DNA of 64,000 nt from Eurosta solidaginis. Its lineage: Eukaryota > Arthropoda > Insecta > Diptera > Tephritidae. The notes under the pieces were generated by a model. The model searched no databases, had not been told where the DNA came from, and saw only the letters and a list, made by a program, of their open reading frames with translations. Below, piece by piece: positions 1-11,180 of this stretch (its first letter is position 1; every line of letters begins with the position of its first letter). The position numbers and the translations under genes are program-made. The DNA lies in NCBI RefSeq assembly GCF_040869045.1, contig NC_090320.1, positions 148,636,941-148,700,940 of the forward strand, given 5' to 3'.

Positions 1-120
1 GATGTCCGTAGACGTCTCGGTCTCCGGCAGGGTAACGTCTGTTGGAGAATCGTTTGTGACCATTGTCGTTTCGTCCGATTTTTTTTTTTTATTTCCTTGT
101 TTAGTCGAGTTTTGTTCCAT
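1..120 (-). CDS. Start of non-LTR retrotransposon ORF1 (partial)
   Basis: A minus-strand frame opens with ATG at position 120 and runs 40 codons to the window edge without a stop. It begins MEQNSTKQGNKKKKSDETTM and is rich in Lys, Thr, Ser and acidic residues, like the disordered N-termini of ORF1 (gag-like, RNA-binding) proteins of Jockey-group elements. No domain is visible because the rest lies outside the window. The GC-rich leader just upstream supports a genuine 5' end. Assignment to the same family as the ORF2 at 48574-51657 is possible but unproven. The antisense plus-strand frame over 2-394 is considered a shadow. Confidence 0.4.
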   Translation of the reverse strand, partial: MEQNSTKQGNKKKKSDETTMVTNDSPTDVTLPETETSTDI

Positions 121-500
121 AGTTTGTCCCACGCGTAAGCCGGAAGAGTTTGGTCACTTGTCCGCAGAGCCGGTATGCGTAGAGAAGCCACTTATACAAC
201 CGACCTTGCCCGGGCGTCGGAGGGGACCGTTCGGGATCAGCCATTTCCATAACCCACTCCCTGGCCATTCACCCAACGGGTACTTCAACACCTTGGATTG
301 GGGTGGTGCTGGTGGGGCAATCCTTCCATCGCTTACAGGAGACGTAAATAAACCTGTTGAGATCTGTTTGCAATCCCACGGTTGCAAGTCATGAGAGGCT
401 TTCCTCACCACCGTCTGAGGTTCTCTAAATAATGAGATTCCTCAGGCAGTCGTTTAAGTCCCCTCGCCATCGACAAGGCGACCAGCACGAGGTGGTAGTA
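121..500 (-). other. 5' leader of the non-LTR element
   Basis: This GC-richer stretch (minus strand) precedes the ORF1 start and has no long frame of its own that resembles a protein. It ends near 500, where a decayed ORF2 copy begins. It probably represents the 5' untranslated and internal promoter region. I could not place a start site. Confidence 0.3.
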
Positions 501-504
501 CTAT

Positions 505-1290
505 GTAGCTTTCGAAAAGCCATGCTAATGATTGGCAAGACGTAAGTTTGCAGTGAAGTAGGGAAGCAGGGTGCCTCAAGTGTCTTGGCTACTGGCGATA
601 GAATAGATATCGGACGAACAGATTATCATACGTTAGCTGATTTTCCAGGCTTCAAGAGCGGAACCATTTTCCATTTTTCGGGGATGAAGAAGGTGGACAA
701 GGACAGGCTGAAGACAAGCGCTAGATAACTAAATGCGTCACCCCCAAGTTTTCTAAGCATCGGCATGGCTATGCCGTCTTGGCCTACAGCTTTAGCCGGT
801 TTAGCATTTTCAACCACTTTTTCGGTGATGGTAGTGGGGAAGCGCTGTATTTATGCCTGTGTCCACGTCTGTTGGTCCGCCGTATGGCTTTGTCAACCGT
901 ACAGTTCGCATCCCACAGCACTTTATCGCCGATCGATATATTGACGTTATGCTTAGTATGGTTCGATAGGGACTTTACGGTAGACCATAGCTTACCTACA
1001 CCGTCAGAAAGTTACAGTTCCTTAAGTGCCTGTCCCATTTCGCCCGCTAATGTTCATCCACAAGCAATCTGATGTTTTGGTTTATGTCTTTTAATTGCTC
1101 TCTCGATAAAGTTGCGGCCTCCGCTTCCGACGGTAGTGAAACGAGACAACGCGGATTCGATGACCTTGGAAAGCACGCTCCCCTTGACGGTTATCAGTCG
1201 GGATAAGGAGGGCAGCAAAACGATTGTCTGTATAAGTTTTGTAATTTTCCCACATTCCTTCTATGGGTTTGAATTCGGCGGATCGCCCGA
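505..1290 (-). pseudogene. Decayed non-LTR ORF2 fragment (linker and start of RT)
   Basis: The minus strand aligns by eye along its whole length with 50035-50950, the middle of the long ORF2 at 48574-51657. The best-preserved stretch (626-817) matches that protein around its GSDGIAMPILKNLG and IPEKWKMAKVVPLLKPGK segments, the beginning of the reverse-transcriptase domain. Many substitutions, stops and indels separate the copies. The endonuclease, the catalytic palm motifs and the 3' end are missing. The element 5' end at 1-500 abuts it directly. Confidence 0.7.
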
Positions 1291-1403
1291 TCTGGAAGCG
1301 GAGCTTAACATTTTCACCCGTTTAAAAGTTATCCGCGAAAAACTGGTTCAAACTGTTTCATTGAGCGCGTTTTGTTCCGGCACAATTACGTTATTGCAGG
1401 CAC

Positions 1404-1890
1404 ACGTTTTAAGGTGAAGTTTCGTCGAAGGTTGGGGTATCACTCTAGCCAATCCAGGGTCGAAAAAGGACACTTATTTCCTTTTGAAATGAACACACGT
1501 CGATTTGTTGTTGGTATTTTGGTAAAACACACACACACCGTTGCAGAGAGGTAGACCTGGCCGAGGAATGAAAGGTGGACTGTAGCCGAAGGTTGGTGAG
1601 TCGGTGGATCGATTTCCGGGGGTCGGTGGAATCGACCCACGTCAAAAGTAGGCAGTTGATGAATTTTAGCGGGCCGATGGATACGGTTCGTGGATCGGTT
1701 TCCAAGCAACCAAAGGTTGGTGAAACCGATCACGTCGTTGGTTGACAATTTGGTTGATTCTGACGGATCGGTAAATACGGAGGGGGATCGTTGGATCGAT
1801 TCCCAAGCAACCGAAGGTTGGTGAAACCGATACAAGTCCCTGGTTGACAAGTTGGTGGATTACGGCGGGTCGGTGAATAGGCTGCCCCCG
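1404..1890 (-). repeat. Fragment of LTR-element leader: gag start plus 134-bp minisatellite
   Basis: This stretch is a diverged copy of 3710-4250: the first gag codons (minus strand, around 1440-1460), the short spacer with a (CA)n tract, and two to three minisatellite monomers containing GGTTGGTGAAACCGATC. It joins unrelated sequence at about 1404 and 1890, so it is an older broken copy of the element found in the tandem block immediately to the right. Confidence 0.65.
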
Positions 1891-2243
1891 TGTTTGACAT
1901 GGCTTCGTTGATGGCCCGATGCGGAATCCTGCGGGCAGCATGTTCGTACTTTTTCCCACCTGCGCTCCCTTTACGTATTCCTCTTATGGTGGTCGTTGGA
2001 TCACCGACCTGGTTTTCGGTTTTTCCGCGGTTTTGGGCCGTTGGGCTGCGTTCTTTTCTATTTTCATCTTTTGTTGTTTTCGGACCGTTTCTGTTATTGC
2101 TACCAGTCTTGCGGTTGTTGTTGGTGTTCTATCGGAGGGCCCCGGATCCGCGGCTTGTTCCTGGGCGGAGGTTTAGACTGTTTTATAGCCTCAGGTTCGT
2201 CCAGCGGTCTTTGTTTCTTCCGCGTGCAGCGTCTTTTCGTACT
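1891..2243. other. Unassigned stretch left of the tandem block
   Basis: About 350 bp of GC-rich sequence lie between the minisatellite fragment and the exact start of the 9.4-kb repeat unit at 2244. On the minus strand the protease frame of unit 1 reads on into it for about 50 codons, giving a Lys/Arg/Pro-rich tail, but nothing there resembles reverse transcriptase. I recognise no family. Confidence 0.3.
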
Positions 2244-3775
2244 AGAAAAAATTTTCTGGTGATGTGAGATCATCGACTGCAATTTGTGTCGCTGATCTTG
2301 GGTCAAGTGCTCCTGGGTGGTTAAAGCATTGAGCGGGGCCGGTTGTGATGGATCGGTAGGCTGGTGGGGAGTCAGTTGGACTCCATCCAGCGTAATGACG
2401 ATCCTCCGGCTGTTTAGAAAATCTATCCCCAAGATCATCCTTTCGGCTAGGTTTGGACGTGACGATACCAATAAGCTGGTTGTGTGCCCGCCCAGCGTTA
2501 ATTTTACTCTAAATACTTCTGAGCTTGATATGCAGGTTTTATTGGCCAGAAGGACCTGTCTGGGGTTCGGGTGGGAGCGTATTTGGTGGTGTTCCAGGTG
2601 TTGGCGTATCGTGGAGTCGGTGTAGGTCAGCGTGGCTCCTGTATCCACAAGCGCGCGCACAACCCTGCCCTCTATTGTGATGTTGACGTAGAGCCGATCA
2701 CCGGAAGCTCCCCTCTGGTTGGCGTTGGTGCTTATAGCGCTATTGCCCCTTGTGAGGTTATGCATGGCAGTGTCTGGCACCGGCAATCTCTAGACAGGAT
2801 CCCGTCTCGGCCACATCTGGAACAAAAAGTGCGTGCCGGGTTGCGACAATGGGCACGCATATGGCCTTTTCGTTTACACCTCCAGCACGATTCCCATCTG
2901 TTGTATCCTTTGCCCAACATGGCCAAGCTGTGCGTCTTCTGCATGGCCTGACTGTTCTCTTCTGCTTTCAGGAGTTCGTACTCGTCGGTCAATTCCATGA
3001 GTTCATCGATAGTCTGGAGCTCTCCTCTTTTGACGAAGAGGCGGTATTCCACTCTGGGTCTGTCATATAAGCGGCTTAAGTGGTCCTCCTTGGACATCGT
3101 CGGGTGCTAGCGAAACCGCTTAGGGGCTCTGGAAGTGTCATGAGGATATTGTCGAGTGGAATTCGATAGCATCCTGCTATTTCTTCAACTCGTTCCAGGA
3201 AGTCGTGGAGAGTCACGTCGCCGTCATAATGAATATTCCAACGGCGAACCGTGGTTATTACTTCTGCATCGCTCATCTCGCTTGGCTGATTTCGCACTAT
3301 TTTGTGCTCTGTTGCCTTTGGTGCGCGGCCTTCTATAAGGATGACAGGAGCGGTTTCCTCTGGTAATCTAACAGGCCTTTTCTCCTCGGCATCAATTTCT
3401 AGTTCTAGGTGTCTCAGCAAATTTTCGGGTGATGCTCGTGCTCTCTTGTTTCGAACGTAGGTACTCATTGCGGCACGTAGATCAGCAACGGTCAGTTCTT
3501 CTACGAAGATGCGGTGCCGCTTGCATTCCTCGACCAGTTTCTTCTTCTTAAGAATATAAATCCAGCTGAGCGAGTCGGTGGTTAGCGTGTTTTTTTTTTG
3601 TGTGTGTGACGATCTGTGGTGTGTTCGATATGCTCGCTTCTACAGTGTTGGTGTCTGTTGTTGCTTTTCCACTGTCGCCTGTGGAAGCGAGAATCTGCTC
3701 GGGCGGCATTTGTAAGGTGGGGTTTCGTCGAAGGCTGGGGTAGCACTCAGCCAATCCAGGGTCGAAAAAGGACAC
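2244..3775 (-). pseudogene. LTR retrotransposon gag-protease remnant (unit 1)
   Basis: Read on the minus strand, gag opens at 3775 (MSFFDPGLAECYP), then shifts frame at a homopolymer near 3590. It continues through 3468-3076 and shifts again into 3097-2732, which holds the nucleocapsid zinc knuckle CWRCKRKGHMRAHC (C-x2-C-x4-H-x4-C) followed by a second, degenerate knuckle. The next frame (2786 downward) holds a retropepsin-like protease with the active-site motif LVDTGATLTYTD. The gene is cut at 2244, just after the protease, which is the edge of the tandem unit. Ty3/Gypsy is the likeliest class. No LTR was recognised, and the frameshifts make it non-functional. Confidence 0.8.
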
Positions 3776-3889
3776 CTATTTCCTTTTGAAATGAACACAC
3801 GTCAATTTGTTGTTGGTATTTTGGTAAAACAAACACACACCTTTGCAGTGAGGTAGACCTGGACAAGGAATGGAAGGTGGACTGTAACC

Positions 3890-4790
3890 GTAGGTTGGTG
3901 AGTCGGTGAAAAGATTTCCGGAGGTCGGTGGAATCGACGTACGTCACAAGTAGGCAGCTGGTGGATTGCAGCGGGCCGGTGGATACGGCTGGTGGAACCG
4001 AAACAACCGAAGGTTGGTGAAACCGATCACGTCGTTGGTTGACAATTTGGTGGATTCCGACGGATCGGTGAATACGGAGGGGACCGTTGGATCGATTTCC
4101 AAGCAAACGAAGGTTGGTGAAACCGGTACAAATCCCTGGTTGACAAGTTGGTGGATTACGGCGGGTCGGTGAATATGGCTGGTGTATTCCGGTGAGTCGG
4201 TGGACACAGCAGGTGGATCGCTGGATCGATTTCCAAGCAACCGCAGGTTGGTGAAACCGATACAAGTCCCTGGTTGACAAGTTGGTGGATAACGGCGGGT
4301 CGGTGAATACAGCGGGTGTATTCCGGTGAGTCGGTGGACACCGCAGGTGGATCATTGGATCGATTTCCAAGCAAACGAAGGTTGGTGAAACCGATACAAG
4401 TCCCTGGTTGACATGTTGTTGGATTACGGTGTGTCGGTGAATACGGCTGGTGTATTCCGGTGAGTCGGTGGACACGACAGGTGGATCGTTGGATCGATTT
4501 CCAAGCAACCGAAGATTGGTGAAACCGATACACGTCACCAATTAATAAGGTGGTGACTTCCGGTGAACCGGGAGTTAGTTACTGAACCCAATTTATTCGG
4601 TGGTATCTTCCCGTAAATGGCGAGATGACTCACCAGTGTCGGAGGGGAACTTTGAAGTGGAAATTAGATCTCTTCACTCACTACTCCCTGGACACACAAG
4701 TCACTGGTTGACAAACTGGTGGACTATGGTGAGCCGGATGGTGGATCGATTTCCGAGCAACCAAAGGTTGGTGAAACCGATACACGTCAC
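3890..4790. repeat. 134-bp minisatellite (unit 1)
   Basis: The marker GGTTGGTGAAACC recurs at 4012, 4112, 4246, 4380 and, slightly changed, at 4514. The steps are 100, 134, 134 and 134 bp. Monomers share GGATCGATTTCCAAGCAA and GTGAATACGG. The array lies just upstream of the gag start. Because 134 is not a multiple of three, the long minus-strand frames across it change register at each monomer, so they are not genes. Confidence 0.9.
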
Positions 4791-4952
4791 CAATTAATAA
4801 GGTGGTGACTTCCGGTGAACCGGGAGTTAGTTACTGAACCCAATTTATTCGGTGGTATCTTCCCGTAAATGGCGAGATGACTCACCAGTGTCGGAGGGGA
4901 ACTTTGAAGTGGAAATTAGATCTCTTCACTCACTACTCCCTGGACACACAAA
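4531..4952. repeat. Direct duplication of about 170 bp found only in unit 1
   Basis: The sequence beginning CACGTCACCAATTAATAAGG at 4531 recurs at 4783 (offset 252) and runs for about 170 bp in both places. Units 2 and 3 have one copy (from about 13999 and 23313), so the extra copy arose in unit 1 or was lost from the others. Confidence 0.85.
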
Positions 4953-7386
4953 AAAGAAGTGACCAAGGTCGCCCACTTCGCACAGGATCGAAAGTATCAG
5001 ACAAGGTAATGGCATCCACTCACACGCATGGGGTGCGGATCTTACCTTCTTGAAGGTGGAGCTTTCGATAATCATGAAATGCAGATTATTTGTTTTTAAG
5101 TCGAAGTGGAATTGAAAAGGTTGAGAATTAAATGCTATCTTAGCTACGCGATCAGTGCGCGAATGAAATGCTTGCCCATAATTACTTGCATTTGTCAGTA
5201 CCAGTTATTAGCTTGCAGCCAGCTGTTACAGTGGTGGCGTATGAAATAGGGACAGTGCATTGGTTACAGTTGGGTGCATGTAGAAAATACTTGTAATGCA
5301 GGTAAAACGGCATTACAGTCCCTCCCCTACCTCGGACAGCGTGTTAACGCCTTGGTGGACAAGAGTTTTGGTCTTATAACGTGCACTACCTTGGGCTGTG
5401 CCCCGGTATCATTTACCCGCGTACCAGAGTACGGGGCTCTGCTGGTGTGTGTGTTGGGCCTGATATTTATTTCTTCTTTTTTTTCAAAATGTTTACATCA
5501 ATTAATATATAACTGCGTTCCTATGTTACTTTAAATTCAATTGCAACCTTTTTCTTATATACTAATTATATAAAAACGGGTTTTCGTTTTCTTTTCTTCT
5601 TTTTTTTCCTCTTTGACAGAAATGGAATACCCGTTTATGTTTCTTAATGCTAATTATATATTAGTAATATATAATAACCAAACTTCAATCGTAATTTTTT
5701 TCCTTCTCTTTTTTTTTTTTTTTTTGTTTCTTGTCCTCTTTGACAGAAATGGGAATACCGTTTAATTTTGCTTACCTTCTAATTATGTACTAATAATATA
5801 TGATTTGGAAAATATAATAAATATATGCAGCGTGTTAGCAGTTCATTTTAAGAGAAAAAAAATATTTAATGTACATGATTAGACAACATTATATGTATGT
5901 ACAAATTCAGGAATGATTACATTTTTTTTTGTAATGTAATAACCGTTCCATGTTCATCATTGTTTACTATAGTGTGGCAGCTTAAATAGAGCTTATGTTG
6001 CGAATAGAGTGGAAGGCAGTGGACTAGGTAGTCGAATGTCATATAATGAAGGAATTGATGTTCGGAGTTTTTTCAAAATTTGCCCGAAATCCTGAAATGT
6101 AGTTAGGTTTTGCTCCTTTTTTAGCAGGAGATTTTTATTTTAAAAACGTAATATATAAACCAATGTTCCTTCTATTACTCATTTTATCTATGGAGCTACA
6201 CATGCACTTTATAAAAACGTGCTTTTTATTTTTACGAACTTATTCCTCAATAAAAATAAATGAAACACGTATTAATGTAAGCATTAATCATGTTTCTTAC
6301 TTCTTAAATATTATAAATGTGTTAAAAGTAGCAGGACTAAAATAATATTGACAAATCTGATAAGTCAAACTAATTTTATATAATAAAAATGATTTCATAA
6401 ATTGCATGCATTTTATGCATATGCATTATATTTAAAATTTTCTCTAACTATTCGTTTTGTGCTGACTAAATTTTGCTTATGCATAACCTTCTTTGGCTAT
6501 ATAATCTATTAATTCCAGGGGCCGTTTTCACCATCTTCGGTGAACGCTAACAAACACTTTATTGGAAAGAAATCGTTCAGTGATTCGTCAAATTAGGGTT
6601 ACTTTAAAATAACGGACGTTAAAAGTTCCCCTGCCACATGAGGAAAAATGAAATACAACTATTTTTATAACTTGAAGATAGATAGAAAATTTATTTGGGA
6701 TTGCACTGCGACCGTTGATCTATTGTGCCCTCATCAGATTGCGTCGCGTTCCAGGAGGATCAGGAGGACCGTCTCTCCTGATCGATCACGAAATCGACAT
6801 GAATACAAAATTATGTATTTTATTTAGTTGAACGTCGATAGAAAATCGGTTTTTTTTTCTAAAATGCACGAAACTTCAAGAAGAACGTAAGTTTTTAATT
6901 ATTTGTGTGTTGCTTTGACGTTGGCGTCGCGTTGCTTATGGATTGAAGCAATTAAAGCACGTGTGTTCAAAGTCAGATGTAGACGCAACGCAAGTGCCTA
7001 AACGACGCAAAAGTCACCTTAAGCGTATTTGCTTTAGGTGTTATTTATCAATATTAATTAAAAATGTTAGATCTCCTAAAAAGTTGAACTTAGGCAAGAT
7101 ACACAAGAGGCGTAGTTTCGTAGACGCCTGCAAAATATGGCATGTAGCTAAGATCTCTCTACACCTCAAGATTGCTTATGCTGTGCCTAATGCGCGTCTA
7201 TGAAGCTACGCCTCGTGTCCATCTTCTCTTAGATTATATTTCAAAGAAATTTTTTTTAGCTTTAAACTTTGTTCATAATATTCATGTACATGTCTACTAC
7301 TATGGCAGTCGCTTGCATACTACTATTTCATTATTTAAAAAAAATAAAGTTAGGCAAAATGCAACCTTATCACGTGCATTCTCAAA
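4953..7386. other. AT-rich non-coding interval (unit 1)
   Basis: No convincing gene is present. The interval holds long T tracts and an imperfect tandem duplication of about 122 bp around TCTTTGACAGAAATGG (5611 and 5733). Short open frames at 5274, 6163 and 6943 recur in unit 2 only because the whole unit is duplicated; they resemble no protein I know. The part up to about 5480 may belong to the LTR element leader. Confidence 0.5.
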
Positions 7387-8322
7387 CACGGTTGCCACAC
7401 CATGTTGTCATTTGGGACCAACATTTATCGAAAAAAGGACCAGACCTCAAAAAAAAGGACCAAATTTTAGTTTTATTTTATTGGTATACAAACAATTCGG
7501 CAAGTTACTAGAGTATCGTATTTGTTGTAAAAAGCGAAAATTGTAGGATGTTTCAGGGGTTTCCTATATAAAATTTTAATAAAGGAGACACTTGGCTTTA
7601 GTTCAAACTGCACAAACAAAAATAAAGTGTACCTTTAGGTATCACATTTTCAAATTTTTAGGATAAGACTATGTCTTTCACCAATCTAACGTTAGGAACC
7701 TAGTTTTACTTGATTGCAATGAAATAAAATGTATAGCGCAGTTAGGTTTTAGTAAGGAACGGTTAAAAAATTTGCGTTGTGGCAAACTCAATAAATCGTA
7801 AATGAAACTAAGCAATTGTGTTAATGCTATTTTTTATAGATGCTTTCATTTTCACTTACAGTTTAAACTTCACACCAGAGCCTAGATTCAGTCAGTGTGA
7901 GTTTTGAACTCAGACTAAAAATGAAGAGTCTTAAAAGTTTCAACTGTATAATAATTGAATTTCGATCGAAATATCTAAACACTAAAACAAGTCTTTTTCT
8001 GATAAGTGCGTTGTTTCAAAAAAATTAATGACATAGTCTTTGTCCGAACATTCAACACTTCATTTTTAATGCCTCGCCTAAATTATCTCCCAAGTGCATT
8101 TTATTGATAGAGCAATTTTCGTGGTAAGAATTCCATTGGAGTAAACTGAAAATTATATGTGGGTAATAGATTTGCGGCAATTTTGTTAGCAGTGTTGAGT
8201 TTTTGTTTCAGTGAAAAAGAAATAGAAGCACCAAAACCGTGCCGAAGAAGAACCAAAATTGAGAAAAAGGGACCAGCGGACCATATAGGGGTGGAAGGGA
8301 ATGGACTGAAGTGGCAACCGTG
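7387..8322. mobile_element. hAT-like non-autonomous element (unit 1), 936 bp
   Basis: The ends are perfect 12-bp inverted repeats, CACGGTTGCCAC at 7387-7398 and its complement at 8311-8322. They are flanked by an identical 8-bp direct repeat, TTCTCAAA, at 7379-7386 and 8323-8330. An 8-bp target duplication with short terminal repeats fits the hAT superfamily. There is no transposase frame inside. Similar GGACC-rich motifs sit close to both ends. An 85-bp internal segment (about 8181-8265) recurs at about 9303-9388. Confidence 0.8.
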
Positions 8323-8380
8323 TTCTCAAATGAAAGCTTCCACATCAAATACATATACATCACGACATTACGAAATACAT

Positions 8381-8399
8381 TAGATTAGATTAGATTTAT
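8381..8399 (-). repeat. Short (TAGAT)n tract, possible non-LTR 3' tail
   Basis: The tract TTAGATTAGATTAGATTTA reads as repeated TCTAA on the minus strand, the strand of the reverse transcriptase at 9391-11180. Simple-repeat tails of this kind are common at 3' ends of non-LTR elements, so it may mark the end of that element. The link is inferred. The same tract occurs in unit 2 near 17564. Confidence 0.4.
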
Positions 8400-8735
8400 T
8401 AATTTTCTTTCAAATCAAAATAATTTGTTACATGTTTACATATATAAAATTGCCACTTAAATGAATACATTGAAATTGAAAGAAAAGTAAGGCATTCTGT
8501 AAAGTTATCTAAAACTTTAGTTTTGAATGCCATCTCAAATAAATTAATAAATACATACAAATGTGTGTGGGGTGAAAATAGTTAATAAGTTGAAGTTTAA
8601 GTTACAAAATGTAAAATGTATAACAATAGACAATAATACTATGTTCAAACAGAAAAATAAATTGAGGAAATTTCGATTTGAATTGAATGCTGTTCATACA
8701 ACTCGATTTAGCTTACACAATAGTAATTTGATAGC

Positions 8736-8966
8736 TGGTTGGCTCATCTCTACAGCAAGAACATATATTTGTTCAGACTGTCAAAATGTGCGTGTTGGTA
8801 TTAGGCGAATGAAATGGAATGAAAACATAAAACTTTGAAATTTTTGTGTGTTGTAAGAAAATGTGTTCAATGTTTTGGTTTCATTTTGAGTTTGCCATCT
8901 TCTTTTGACAATCCCTACTCCAGTGAAATGAAAGACATAAAATCAGCTGATGAGATGAGCCAACCA
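8736..8966. mobile_element. Small inverted-repeat element (unit 1), 231 bp
   Basis: TGGTTGGCTCATCTC at 8736-8750 is matched by its exact complement at 8952-8966. ATAG occurs close to both ends (8731 and 8968) as a possible short target duplication. There is no coding capacity, so it looks like a MITE of unknown family. Confidence 0.5.
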
Positions 8967-9044
8967 TATAGTTCAGCCATGCGCAACTGACGTTGAAATC
9001 TACTCAATAAACACACTATACAAGGTTGCATTTGCAGTTTGAAA

Positions 9045-9121
9045 CAATTTATTACGCAATTTTTTTTAAATTGGCAATTTGTTATTACAATTTATTATAT
9101 GATAAATTGCGTAATAAATTG
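9045..9121. repeat. Perfect 18-bp hairpin (unit 1)
   Basis: CAATTTATTACGCAATTT at 9045-9062 pairs with its complement at 9104-9121 around a 41-base loop, and the loop contains a smaller inverted repeat. No T-tract terminator or gene is attached. It may be a foldback remnant. The same hairpin occurs in unit 2 at about 18228-18304. Confidence 0.6.
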
Positions 9122-9390
9122 CCCAAATAGTATAAATTGCTAATTTCGTGTGTGTTTGAACCTAGTATAACAATGTTGAAATTAAATTACTAAGTGGCAG
9201 AATTCAGCAAAGTTTTGATGTCGTCGTGTGACTGCTCTAATAAAAATGATGTGATATGTTTTACAAATTCACGCATATTTCTAATGACACGTATAGACGC
9301 ATTTTGTTAGCAGTGTTGAATTTTTGTTTCAGTGAAAAAAAAATAGAAGCACCAAAACCGTGCCGAAAAAGAACCAAAATTGAGAAAGCG

Positions 9391-11180
9391 TATTGAAAGC
9401 TTTACAAGATACGATAGTAAAAAAGTTATTATAATTGGTAGTACGAGATGTGGGAACAACAACAAGTCCGAGTGAGTTTTGCCTCAAATTATAATTATCC
9501 GTGACTAGGCTGTGTAAATACCCACAACGAATAAAGAATATTTTTAAAGTCTTGTAATAGTACATGTGTTTTACTGGAAGAATTTTCAGCTCTCTAAACA
9601 ACTCCATGCTGTGGTGGAAACGGTTCACATTACATATTTTCCTTATGACACATTTTCGAATAGTAAGAAGTTGCTGGATTTTACTGTAAGACGCACCACC
9701 CCAGCAGCATATGCCATATTGAAGCTTAGAGTGAACCAAAGCGTAATAAAGCGTCTTCAGCGTTGCGTTTGAACATATATTCCTTAGACTATAAAAATAG
9801 CGCACAGTAGATCGCATGTATGCCTTCAGGCGAGAAATATGTGTTGACCAACTTAAGCATTGGTCCACAGAAACACCCAGATATTGGTAGGTATCAACTC
9901 TTTCAATTGGGAAACACTTATCGCTACAATTTGTTTCATGATTAAACGATGTACCAGAGCACGACATATTGCTAAGGGAGAAACGTCTGCAGTCAGTGAC
10001 GTGGAATATAATGGCAATATCAGGTGAGGTTCTTCGATGTAAATTGAAATACATCAGTTTAGTTTTATTGCTGACGATCAGTTTATGTTTAGCAAACCAC
10101 ACTCTCAACAAATGAGCATCGAAGTTGACGCCTGCTACCAAATCCAGATAGTTCGATGAACTATAGGCTATAGCAAGGTCGTCTGCAAAAGCGGTAACCT
10201 TGCCATAGAACGGCAAAGAAAATAAAGAATTCGAATAAACAAGGAACAGTATTTCACCTAGAACATACCCTTCGGGTAGTCCTCAGGTAGTTGTCACAGA
10301 ATTGCTTAAACAATTGCCAACCTTTACTTTCTGCACTCTTCCTGATAAATATGATTTGAGCCAATTGTACATAAAGCCACGAACAAAAGCTCAGCAGGGC
10401 ATCTTCTGTTGAGAGTCCAGATCTAAACCCGTATTGCATCGAGCTGAAAAAATGTTTGTTGTTAAGAAAAGAAAGAATTCTACTTTTAACAAGCTTTTCA
10501 AAAGTTTTTGAAATAGAAGAAAGTAAAGAGATTGGTCGGTAATTGGTTATATCTTTTTTGTTCCCCGTTTTATATAAAGGAATGACAACAGCACATTTTA
10601 AATCAGTAGGAAAAGTTCCAGAGTACACGCTTTTGTTGAACAAATAAATTAAAATGTCAACCAAATTTAAAGCGGCTTTTTTCAAAACCTGATTTGAAAC
10701 ACCATCAGAGCCACAAGATCTGGAGTTGTCCAACGATTTTACTACCTTCAGTAATTCAGTGCCAGTAAAAGGTTCAAAGAAAAAACTACTACCTAAATTT
10801 GAAATATCTGAGTTATTCATTGAAAGTTCGTATGTATAAGTAGTTGTATAAGTTTGCCCGATTGCTGGAAAGTGACTATTAAAAAGGTTTGCTACAGTTG
10901 TGGGATCAGAAATATTTAGGCCACTATTACATAAAACAATTGATGAGTCAATTGATTTAGGACTCCGATTTAAAAGGCTGTTTATAACATTCCATTCCTT
11001 TTTTGGGTTTCCAAACGACGACCTGAATTCATTTCGATAGAAACTGTCGCGTTCCAATCGTACTTCTTTTCTTAACCTTCTACAAAGATCTCTATGTCGA
11101 CTACGAAGTCTTGTATTCGAAGGATCTTTAGTGCTCTTTCTTCCAACATTGTCGCGTTGTGAGGCTAAGTATTTTTGCAT
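9391..11180 (-). pseudogene. Non-LTR retrotransposon reverse transcriptase (unit 1), broken
   Basis: The minus-strand frame from 11180 gives a linker, then RT fingers and palm motifs: SCGSDGVSNQVLKKAALN, then NYRPISLLSSISKTFEKL, then QYGFRSGLSTEDALLSF. About 122 bp encoding palm motif A (present in unit 2) are deleted near 10384, and the frame then shifts. The second frame (10216 down) holds motif C as TAFADDLAIAYSS and the thumb region YQYLGVSVDQCLSWSTHI. The endonuclease is absent, so the copy is 5'-truncated. The sequence runs into hAT-related sequence near 9390. The style is CR1/Jockey-like; the exact clade is uncertain. Confidence 0.85.

Noticed and set aside
2..394. A 130-codon plus-strand frame at the left edge
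   Set aside because: It is antisense to the non-LTR leader and ORF1 start, with no recognisable domain.
3747..4541. Long His/Pro/Thr-rich minus-strand frames across the minisatellite (also near 13131-14003 and 22504-23313)
   Set aside because: The 134-bp period shifts register at every monomer, so the openness is a property of the repeat. No start, domain or conservation supports a protein.
6943..7203. An 86-codon frame, and 8563-8838 (91 codons), conserved in unit 2
   Set aside because: Conservation is explained by the recent block duplication; composition is AT-driven and no motif or homology is visible.
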